A stretch of 37,198 nt of DNA from Apostichopus californicus. Taxonomy: Eukaryota > Echinodermata > Holothuroidea > Aspidochirotida > Stichopodidae. The translations under genes were made by a program, and so were the position numbers. Numbering within the stretch: the stretch's first letter is position 1; each line of letters begins with the position of its first letter. The notes under the pieces were generated by a model. It was not told where the DNA came from, did no database searches, and was given only the letters and a program-made list of their open reading frames with translations. The stretch spans positions 1 through 37,198 of the forward strand of contig JAIPMN010012453.1 of assembly GCA_020650975.1 (NCBI GenBank), given 5' to 3'. Below, piece after piece: positions 21,601 to 33,600 of the stretch.

Positions 21601-24600
21601 AATATGCTATGCATCCTTGCACTGTATCTGCAGTTTGTGCATTTTACATAGCATATGGCATTTTACATAGCATTTTACATAGCATTTGCATAGCATTTTG
21701 TAATTTGATATCCGATCAAATTATTCCCTGAAATATATATGCTACTGAAGATTTATTTAATCCATTATAATAGCAGACCAATAGTGTAAGAAAATAATAA
21801 TAAATAATAATAAAATACTATGGTTCCTGTTTACAGAATGTGCTATGCATCCTTGCACTTGTATCTGCAATTTTAGCAATTTGCATAGCATTTTATATTG
21901 CATTTTATATAGCATTTGCAATGTGATACCGGATAAAATTATTCCTTGAATTATACGCTACTGAAGACTTGTTTAAATCCATTATCATAGCAGACTACAC
22001 TATATTGTAAGAAAATAATAATAAAATAAAATACAATATGGTTCCTGTTTACAGAATGTGCTATGCATCCTTGCATTTGTATCTGCAATTTTAGCATTTT
22101 GCATAGTATTTTACATAGCATTTTACATAGCATTTTATATAGCATTTTGCAAAGTGATACCGAATAAAATTATTCCCTGAAATATATGCTACTGAAGACT
22201 TGTATAATCCATTATCATAGCAGACCACACTATAATGTAAGAAAATAATAATAAAATAAAATACTATATGGTTCCTGTGTACAGAATGTGCTATGCATCC
22301 TTACACTTGTAAGATCTGCAATTTGTGCATTTTGCATAGCATTTACATAGCATTTTACATAGCATTTTATATAGCATTTTGCAATGTGATACAGAATAAA
22401 TTTATTCCCTGAAATATGCTACTGAAGACTTGTTTAAATCCATTATCATAGCAGACCACACTATAGTTTTAAGAAAATGAATTACCCAAAGTGATTTTTG
22501 GTATCTGGACTCGATCTGGCTGAATAATGTTTAAAGGGTGTGAAGGCTCGCGCAAAAAGAAACGTCTAATACCGGTTATCTGACCTAGTTTCGAATTAGG
22601 TGTAACAGAAGTATTAGACACCACCATCGATCCCAGAAAATACACACACACAGCTTGCTACTGTCGGTAATTAGACACTATTGTACAGTCAGTACATACA
22701 GCTGCGGTCAATACCCACAGCACAGTGTAAAAACGATACAGCGATGGACATCTCAGGTCCAGCTAAAGATAACAAGGCAACTCGTTTCATTAAGTGTCTG
22801 CATTTTGTAGCGACAAGGAGAAAACGTCATTTGCAAGCAACGGAAAGTTAACTTTTTCAGAGCGCGGCACGCGGTTTGGGGCAAGTCTTCAATGCCTTTA
22901 ATCCATTATCATAGCAGACCACACTATAGTTTTAAGAAAATGAATTGTAAACCCAAATTGATTTTTGATATCTGGACAAGTTTCTGGCTGGATAATGTTT
23001 AATTTCTCAAGGCATATTGGTGATAAATACCAGTATTTACCCTGTAAAGTTCATTGTAATGATGAGAAGATTACTGTTCCTCTTTCTTCCACAGTTCTGG
23101 TACAGAGCACACCACCATTGTCCTTCAAACAGTTTGTACTTGTAGCCGAGAATGACGCTGGCGAGCCGTTCGGAGAACTGTCGGTAAGATTCTGATTTAT
23201 ATGATGGCGGAAAACCGGAAGGGCGAGGGGGAGGCGGGTGGGCTGCTCCCAGACATTTCTGTTAGGAGCAGCATTCTACATACTGAAGTCTACAGCTTTC
23301 ACAAGTAACAACCTTAACATTTTACATTTGAGAAAATAGAGACCAGAAGAAAAAACTGTCCAAAGAAATGCTAAATGAATGACCAATTATTTGTAACCAA
23401 ATGTGATTGAAAAGTTCACACTTCTGTGCAAATTGTTTTACACCATTTGTGAAGCTTTGAATAAAGAAGCCCAAAATTACCTTTTGAAATAAATATGACA
23501 TATCTTGTTAATATTTCGTATTTGTCATGTACTACTACTGTATGCCATATCATACTGCTGCTACTTCTAATGCCCGTTAATACAAGCTTAAAAAAGGTCT
23601 TCTTCCTAAGCTTGACCCATGAAGCTGTACCGAAAAATGGCTAAAATCGTGTCTCAAATTCTACGAATATTCAATGAACTTTTGAAAATTATATGAGTCA
23701 GATGTGACTGACGACAAAAACAAGTTCAATGTTCTTAACTTGAACAGCTGCTAAAAATTGTGTCAGCAACAAACTTACTGATTAATTAATGCCTAATTTT
23801 GGGCATAAAATGAAAAATTTCAAATAACGTTCAATTTGTGTTGCTGTGATTGCAATTCTATTTGTAATCACTTTGTGGGAAAAAAATAAAAAGGGAAAGC
23901 AACGATGGGAAAAAAAAATCACTCCCTGGGTTCGTTTGCTTAAATAATTGCAAACAAACAGATCAAAACTCTGTATAAAGCCGCATTAAAGCTTTATGTA
24001 GTGTTAGACATTTTTCTCGCATCTCGGCACGTTTGCAGAAGTGTTGACACTATTTTTTATTTCTTTTTCTGTTTCGTGAATCTAATGAAGTCAAGGCCTA
24101 TCAACCGTGCGTATTAGCGTGACTAATTTCGTGCCGAGGGAGGGTAGCCTTGCCAAGTGTGCGACCGAATGGTCTTGACATTAGCAATGGTAATATCTAA
24201 GCATGTTTATGGCTGCACCACGGTCTTGAGATTAGCAATGGTAATTCTAAGCATGTTTATGGCGGCATGCGACCAGGAGGAAAATAAACACATTTCTAGA
24301 GCAGCACACCTTTGCGGATTGTCATATCGTCTCGGGACACGACATCAAAAAGGTTGCATTTAAGTATATTATGGAATAAGCTCAGTTTTGAGAGTTTGTT
24401 AGACAAAATTAATCATCATCGTTAGAGAGTCATAACTTTCAGACATCCATTTTCTGAAGTGACTTATGGGGAAGGAGAAGTCATTTTGTTATGAGCAAAT
24501 GTAGAAATTTCAAATCATCACTAATTACATGAGCGACTAATTAATCGGTGAGAAACAACTACTTGGATAAAAAGTATCTAGTTGGTGATTAACGGTCTGC

Positions 24601-27600
24601 CCGCCTGATTCTAATGTTCAGTAACTCAAAACCTTACCACTTAATAACTGCCCCTTAGTTGAGTGGGTGAGATCAATTAATGCCCTCCTATGGTAACCCC
24701 TAGCAACCATTATTTTCATTCTTCTTTTGTAACTTCTATAGTTATTACTTTACTTTATTGTAATTAATATTTAAAGGAAATCTTATTGAAAATGATGGAG
24801 GTCAAAGGTCATTTGAGGTCAACAGAGGTTAAAAGCTTGAAGCCTTAAAATAAGATAATTCAAAGAGGTAATAACTAATATGAATTTTATACCTTGTACT
24901 GTATATGGATCCACCTTATTGATTATAAGAATCCTACCGAAATTTGGTGAAGGTCATAGGTCATTTGAGATCAACATACAGTATATGTCAAAGGCTGAAA
25001 ATCTTGTGAACATGATAACTCAAATTGTAAAGGCAAGGTGAGTATATATTCTCTTAATTGCTATCATTACTCATGATTTCTGGACGCTTTCTCTAAGTAC
25101 TGTAGACTATGCCAAAGCTAATTGCAGTCTCAGAATATCAGATGTACACATGGTTATCCAAACCAGGAGTTGGTCCTCTGTTTTGCCTGTAACAGAATCC
25201 AACCCAAAATACAACTTTGAAATAAGTGCAAGTTTGCTATGATCTCTATGTTCAATGTTGCTTAGTTATATGTTATTAATTATGTTAATTATTAATTAAT
25301 TACATATACTCTCTACCTGTTGGTCATCCGATGGTAAAGAAACGGTGCGCAATTTCTGAGATTATGTGTGAACTTTAAATTTTCCGGAAGTACTCTTGAA
25401 AATTCAAACCAACTTTATCATGTAGCTGTTTTACAGTCACTTGTGCTGCTGATGGGTTGATGTATTATATTTATATATATATTTATACAAACGGAAATCT
25501 CCTTCTGTTCGCAGATATTGGATACTCGCCAATCGCAAATGTCCGAAGACTGCCCTCACGGGGTAACGCATACCAGCCACATTGCATCAAAGACGTCGGT
25601 GACGTTCCAGTGGCTGGCCCCGTCCGAAACCGGAGCAGGATGTGTTATCTTCAAGTGAGTTGATTCTTACAGAACGTTGGTTTATAGACCTATAGTCATC
25701 CAAATCATCTCTCACAATATCCATAGGAAATGTTAAATTACATAACACGCACTTATTTCCCTCATATACATATTCATTATCCTCTAATACTATATAACTC
25801 TCAAATTGGTCAAGTCTTTAAACAGGGTGTGTGGCTACCATCCATCCAGGCCCTGACTCCTCCTACCCCTTTTGACCATTCGTATGGTAAAATCTCGCAA
25901 AATCGGTCCAATTTTGATCGTTAGTGTTACATTTACTGCCCTCCCCCCTTACCTGTCTCGATTCTATTATCACACTTTCCCATCTACCTAGCCCATTAAC
26001 CATTGACCCTTTTCTGGGGTCAACGCTTCCTTCAGTTATCAATTCTGGTAGCAATTTGTCAAGAATTATACATATGCCAATGAAGTGGATTGTGTTGTTG
26101 TTGGAAATTTGCATAATTTGACTACACATAAACCCATGAATTTATTCCCAACTGTGATTAGTAAGATAAGTTTTACAGGGAAATAATTTAGTGTTCAAAT
26201 TTTGTGTAGCAAATTTGAAGGGTATCTGGATTTCATGTCATTATAAAATACACATAGTGCTATTGTTCCTGTGTATAGCTCTGCTATACATTATGTACAT
26301 GGTACACATTGTATAGCAATCATGTCAGTTTGAATGCAATTCCCTGTTATTTCATGAAAACATGAATGTTCAATCACGTGCAAATTCTATGAGTGGATTA
26401 TCTCTGCAATCTGAGTTTAGGCAAGTAGGAGGAGAGGGGGAGAGGGTGCCGTTAGGAAATTGGAGATGGTTCTTTTAAAGCTCAGTGTGATATTTAAGGT
26501 CTGTGGCTACTTAAAAGCATACATAAAAGTCAAACGATTAGTTTTCAATATTATGTGAGTTTCAGGAGGGACAGGGGTACAAGAGGTTTTGTTCGAGTGT
26601 GGGGGAGAGGGAGAAATGTGCTTGGAGGGGGCAAGGGGAGAGGAGTAGCAACTATACCAGAATGTACGAACTGTAACCACTTGTGCTGCCTTTGTTGGAA
26701 ATTTTTAATCAGTTTAAATTCAAATGTTCAAAATGATGCAAGTCTGTTGCAGACAACATTGATATTCTACTTGTTTTAAATAGGGAGAACACTTAGGTTA
26801 ATTAATTTGTCTTCAGCGGAATTGTGTAACACAGCTTTTGAGGTGAAAATAGCTATCCTCTATCAGCATTTTTTGCCTTCCTGCAAATTATTATCCAGCA
26901 CAAGCAAGCTTTGAACACCCCATTTAGCAACTGGTATATATATATAAATGGTTGCAGAGCTTGTGGCCGTCCGTCCTCCATGTACATGCATACACAGTCG
27001 TTATCAGAGCATAGTTACTGTGCACACAACTGGTCCAAGATAAAATAGAAATTTAATAAAGCTGTCATCGTTTCCTTTAGAAAAGCGGTTCATTCCCTTC
27101 TGAGAACCCAGCTCTGATCTTCAAGGTAAACATCAGCCTCACCATGTCTTGATTGGAATCTCACCATCTATGAGTAAGGATTACGAAGGCCTGTTTATGT
27201 AAGACCTCCTAATCTCTCCCTCGTAGCTGTTAGCTACTCTCTATGATGATCTTATAAAGTTAACGGAATTCAATTACTTTACAAACCGACTAAGAGAGGC
27301 CGCCGAGCGGAAAAGATAACTCCCCCAGCTGCTGCTAGGAGGGAACTTTTTTTTATGGAAACGTGATACTGTCTAATGAAACTTTGATTGTAAAGTCAAA
27401 CATGATCGACTTCTGGCGGCCCGTGTTTACCACATCTGTACGATCTTTAGCTCAAGCTGATGAAAGGTTTCAGCTGAAGAATAGCGGTCATGCGATTCTG
27501 CCGAAGTTTTGCCACCGTATTTGAATGACTGACACTCAGTCAATTTGGCTGAAATTTCGTCAGTGGTTTACAGTGTGGATTTAGTTTCCATACATTCGAT

Positions 27601-30600
27601 CACACTTATAAATTTGAAGGTCATTTGAGGTCACGAGAGGACATTTTCTGAAAACGTAATGAATGCTAGTCCTATTAGAGTGTTTATCCAAAATCTGTTG
27701 AAATATTGTCGAAGTAGATAATGTTTGAATGGTGGTAGAACCAAAGTCGTCCAGGGACATATTTTTGTTGTAATGTAAGGGCCCAAAACGGGGCCTTCTG
27801 TTGAGTTTTCAGTAATGAAGAAATGTAGGCCACAGATCATATGCATGCAGTGATCATAAAATGTGTTTTTCAACCTCTTAGTATTCATGACCAGAATGAG
27901 TTTTGGTGTGAGTAGCAAAATGTCCCCAATCTTAATTTCCTGACATTTTGGGAAATGATTCCACACGTAGGAGACTTGATCAAGTCAAAGATTTTACTTG
28001 TTATTCAGGCTTTCCTATCTTGTTCGATGTCATTCTCTGTAAATGTCGTTATCTGTAGATATGCTAGAAAGACCTAAAACTGGTCACGAATATTTAAACT
28101 ATATTTTGTGTTAATTTGATTCATTGAATAAGAATTAAAGAGAAAATTATATTCTCCCCATGAAAGAATTACACTGATATTAAATTCAAAGAAAGCACTT
28201 TTTTTTACAAAAATTGCTGATTTACTGCAAAAAGCCTAAAGTATGAAATGTACTATAAAAGTTAAGGAGGGGCCCAGCAAATCTGAGCAAATGTACAGGG
28301 AAGTTCTACCCTCAGTTGTGAAATCTGTTACATTCAACACTTTGTACCCCCACCCACTTGATCAAGTGTCCTTTCATGCCCAGGGATGCCTGTGTGAAAC
28401 TAATGTAGTCTATCCTTGGATAGTGCTAGTTGTTGGTTTAGATATTAAAGCAAAGAATACTTCTTTTGATATTTTCTGTTTTTTTTTCTTCTTTTTTTTT
28501 TCATATTGTTTGTCATATCACAACTTTATATAACATCATACATCTGCTATTAAACTAGGGGGAAAAAAATTCTCTCCGATCAAACAATCAGACCTTGTAA
28601 GTCGATGAATTCCCGCGGTTGTCTGCAGACTTCAATCTACAGATTTGTTTCGGTTTTGATGAACTCATAGCCTTGTAAAAATTGATCTCATTATAAATTC
28701 ATGATATGCAAATGAACCATTATTCACAGTATAAAGGCCTACAACAAGGTAATGAGGGCACAGACCAGCGGGGCTACATGTAAACTACAGTAATATTTAC
28801 AATTAAAATCAAGGACTACTTGTCATGATTCATACTGTACTGTGTATGTGCATTTCCGGTGATTTAGATTCTGTACAAGGCGGAATTTCAAATTGAAATT
28901 AGAGTAAGCTAGACGCTCAATCAATGACTTAATTTGTTGTAATTCTGGGCCAGTTCCTCATGACTGATATATGAAGGCTGTGACTTTAAATGCTTGATGT
29001 AAAATACCTAAAGCAGCATCTTAATTTCTCTGTTGATGTTGATGAAAAGTTTTTTGGGTGCTATGTGATATTTAACCCCTCCCCCCCCCCACCAAGAAAA
29101 AGAGAAAAATTCAAATTTCTGTGCTTCCACAGAGCCTAAAGGCATGCATGTTCACAGACTGGCCTAGAATTTCAGAATTTTTATCTCTTGTTAAAAAAAT
29201 GCATCTGCTTATAAAATGTACCCACTCAAGTTTGCACTTAATTTAAACCTATCAGTTTACTGTATTGATTGTGCAGTTTATGTTCGTAACGTCTACAGAC
29301 AGAAAAAATGCAAATGCCTTTTATTTTTATCACTACTGGCAAAGTGGCAAAGCAAAACAATTCCACTCGCATTTAAAGCGAGTAAAATATTGAGGCCTTT
29401 CGTTCTTGGTTGTACAAAACAATGTAACAAAATAACAAAGACCAAAATGTACACCGTAGGAGAGCTGTGTATAGGTTTGTTGGTATAGAGCACTAGCTTC
29501 AAGAATGAAATTTATCAATTTTATATTTATTTTACCAATTTATCTATTTGGAGCCATAATTACAGTGCAAGCTGAATTTAGATAAATATAAAAAATAACT
29601 AGGGTGTTGGTAGGACCGCCTCAAAAGTTGAGTTTGGTCGTCCGAACAGAAATTTGTTCGTCTTGGACGACCAATTAAAACTTTGCCTTGGCTTCACATG
29701 AATGGCCATTTTTTAGTAGAATGCACAGTGGTGGCATAAGCTTGGGCAATAGGGGGCAAGGAATATTTGTTTTTTTTGGGGGGGGAGGGGAGCAAAACAT
29801 ATAACCCTGATAGTAGGAGGATAGGGGTTTACGGGAATTTTTCTAAGTAAAATGACTTAGACGCAAAATGGAGCTGTCATTTGACAATTTTTCTCGTATC
29901 TAACCTTCCTAAAATATTGCAATTCTGTGGCAAGCAAGAACTGTTTTTGAAGTTTGACAAACTGAGTGCAGGCGGCTTTGAGCCATTTAAAAGATGTTTT
30001 AGCGGTCGACTTTGGTAGGCATTGGAAGCTGTTTCTAATACAAACGATTAGCCTAGCGATATATAGTTTGGATAAGTACCAGATTTGGTTTAGGGACAAC
30101 TTGGGGGGGGACAAGGGAAAATATGGGGAGAGGGTAATGCTTGCTCATGCCCCCTGCCCACATAGCACCCCAATGAGAATGCAATTTACTTTTTACATCT
30201 ATTCACACTTAGAAACACAGTTGGATAAATTCCTGATAATTTATAAATTCCTATCTTTAATGTACAGTAACTTAATCAAAGGCAAGCCAACAGAAATGAA
30301 AATTTGAAAGCTTTCATCAGACTTATTTCTCTGAAGGTCTCGCTTAAAGTATTCTCGTGTGCTGTACGCAATTGGACTCTGTCCATAAAAATTCCATTTT
30401 AGATACTTCCGACTTTATGAAATTGCGGTGTGTGTTTTAATCAAATTTATACCCTGTAGAAATGGAGATTTAAATTATAAGCCATTTTTTTTTTGCTGAA
30501 TTTAAGCTCATAGGATAGATATGTAGCTCTTCCTTGGAAAGCTTTTACGTTGATCTGTTTCATGCCACAAGCAACTTTGTTTTCATCTCTTTCCTTCGTG

Positions 30601-33600
30601 TTTTTTTTTTTTTTTGAAGTACGTTTACCTAGACTGGAGTGGAAAGCACTTAACCAAATTCATTTGCATAATTGAGAAAAATTGGAGTTCACCGTTGATC
30701 AAGGCAATGTGATTCTATACTGGGTTAGGAGAGAAAGAGAGAGAGAGAATACATTGCTCACTAACGTGTTTAGCATTAAGCAAACAACCGAGGCATATGT
30801 AAAACTTTATGGACTTCAACGAGAATGTAGCGTGCGAAATGCAAGTGTGAAAAACAAAAGAAAATTGAGATAAAAGAGTCTACAGTCTACATTTTGAAAA
30901 AAAACCCAAAGGCAAAAGTAGCAGAAGATGACGAGATTAATTTGTCGAGTGCGATGAATGTAAACCAGGAAGCTTGAAGTATGTATGTTCGTAGAGATGT
31001 TCTTTTCTGTTTTGGTTGTGTATAAATGATTGAAATACTATGGAAAGGGCTCAAGTGCCCTGAAGACATCATCCATTCTGCTGTTGCCAGATGCATAAAC
31101 AAAATACTTCAAAAAAAATAATAAAAAAATAAATCCACTACTCTTTATCGTAGTATCCACTACTCTTTATCGTAGAGATGTTCTCTTCTGTTTCTGTTGT
31201 GTATAAATGATTGAAATACTATAAAAAAGAGCCCAAGTGCCCTGAAGATATCATCCATACTGCTGTTGCCAGATGCATAAGCAAAATACTACAAAAAATT
31301 TAAAAAAATAAATAAATAGAATGAATAAATAGATATAACACAAATCTTCACGGTACAAAATGCTATGAGGATGTGTTCTTCTCGTAGACTTTACTAACAG
31401 ATTCCGAATATTTTGGTAATTTTGGCTATAAAGCAATCAACTTTCAGCCAAAATATCCTTTCTAAGAGACTTTGTGGATTAATTGCATTGGTTGCCTTGA
31501 TGATGTGCCACAATAATCAAATAGTGTCAAATAATGTCAGCTTTTATCAATTCCCTTCAGAAATTTACTGCCGGGAGGGTTACGTACAGTATGTCCCTCT
31601 GCTTTGGCCTCAAGAAGGGTAAAAAAAAAAAAAATCCTTAAAATATTGGAATTTCAACCAGAATGTTTTGAAGTAAATCAAGGCGTCAATTTTGACAGAT
31701 GCCTCACTCAAAAATATTACCCGGTGTAAACAATGACGACGATGTCCGAGGTACCCATATATAGACTTGGGAGTCGAATGGCGTACATTGATAGTGAACT
31801 GATGTATCCAACAAGAATTGTAAACAAGAATGATTACAAATGGGAGAGGGAATGGAAATTAGTCGGGCGGTGCGGGCCGGGATGGGTAAAGGAACATATT
31901 TTATAATCAAACTCTGCCGTTCGTTTTTGTACTGAAAAGAGTGTTTGGAGTGACACGTCATGAGTTAGGCCATGTACTCAGAGTGAATTGAAAATTTGTA
32001 ACTGAAAGGTGGAAGGGGGGGGGGGATGGAGGGTTGGAAGGGTTTGGAAGGGGAACAGTGCTTTGGTAATGTTGCTCATAAGTGTAGTAGAGGTTCATTG
32101 CCGCTGGAAAAGTGGAAAAGAAGTGAGATTCGCAATGAATTTTTCAACTGGACTACATTTTAGGAGTACAATCAATTCAAAAATTGTAACTTTCGAAGGT
32201 ATATAAAGTGTGGCATATGGGATCAATTAATGCACCATGTTCTCCATTGCAGTAAAAACACATCTCAGCATGAGTTTCTCATAAATTAAGGTCTTGCTGT
32301 GAACATTACTGTATAATTGAATCCATCCACAACCATCTATCTCGGTATTTCTCTTTATAAGAGATGTTAATTAAGTGTTGTTGTTATGGAAGCTAACTAC
32401 TGTAATGAATTAATAATGCAGCAAGCAGTCACCCACATTTGTGGTTAGACGTTGTTGTTCGCCTGGAGCGAATTAATCAGATTCTTAACCTTATTTATGC
32501 CACTTAATTACCAGGAATCCATTATGGACTTAACTATTTGGCATCCCATCCATCCTGCTGAGATAATTCAAGAAATGTTGGAGGGGTTCATGAATGGGAA
32601 GCAGACATAATAAGTTGATTTACAGATTCTGTTTTTGGTTTTGATGATAATCGTAACCTTTGCATTCATGATGGCGTGTGTGTGTGAGTGTGTTTGTGAT
32701 GCCCAGCTTGTAAACACGATATCTCAAGAAGGGAAGGTCAGACCAATTTCATATTTGATGTGTAGAAGTACCACATTGAGTAAAAATAGCCTATTGTTTT
32801 TGGTGGAGATCAAAGGTCATTTGGGTTCATCAGAGGTCAAATAGTGAACCCTTGTAAACATGTATACCCTCACTATACATTACGTCAGATTCATGAAGAA
32901 CACTGCTCATGTTACATCATCGAAAGCACAATGTTTATATTTGCATTCTGGTTACCTAATGTAGGAGTTGTTGTCCCAAAATCAGTGCAACCTTCGTATT
33001 TCGTTAATCAAGAACATTGCAAGGTTACCCTCCAGTTGGGAAGGGGAGGCATAGAAGGGGAGGGGATGGGGGAGATGGTTGTTCATCACTATTGCAAATG
33101 TTAATAATGAAGGCGATGACCTTTAATTTGTCTTTAATTGCTGATTTTATTTCTGTCTCTTCTGTAGAGCTTCGGTAATGCACAGGAAAGTGTGGTTCAT
33201 GGACGAAGGAAATCTCTCCACTCGTCTCTGTGAAGGAGGTAAGTGGCAATAACGGAATGCTCAACTTACTACCCCATTTTCACTGTTACATGTTTAATGT
33301 CGAGCAAGTGAACCGCATTGTTTTTGGACTTGAAGTCTTGGTAAAATGTTAAATATTAATCCAAATCTACACAAAAGTGCCACTTTATAGGATTTCAGCA
33401 TGAGTACAACGGCATGAGTATGAGTGCACAGCATGAGAACAAGTACAACAGCATGAGTACGAGAACATTAGCATGAGTATGAGTACAATGACCAGTATGA
33501 GTATGAGTCCAATGGTATGAGTACAATGTCATTGGTATGATAGCACAGCATGAGTATGAGTACAGCAGCTTCAGAACAAGTACATCAGCATAAGTATGAG

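Larger units (their letters stand above)
23184..25514 (+). other. intron 2
   Basis: Contents are a 51-bp tandem duplication (24171-24270), a possible RFX X-box-like inverted pair at about 24691-24711, and two units of the AGGTCA repeat family (24775-25040). The rest is AT-rich, with no exon recognised. Confidence 0.7.

Noticed and set aside
22965..23094. Open frame continuing upstream of F-spondin exon 2 with its own ATG (alternative first exon)
   Set aside because: The upstream residues have no family similarity, and a good acceptor (TTCTTCCACAG) marks the exon start in frame with exon 1.
26256..26360. Possible sixth, distant copy of the intron 1 array unit
   Set aside because: Only about 20 bases around ATTGTTCCTGTGTA agree. 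The rest does not follow the unit order.
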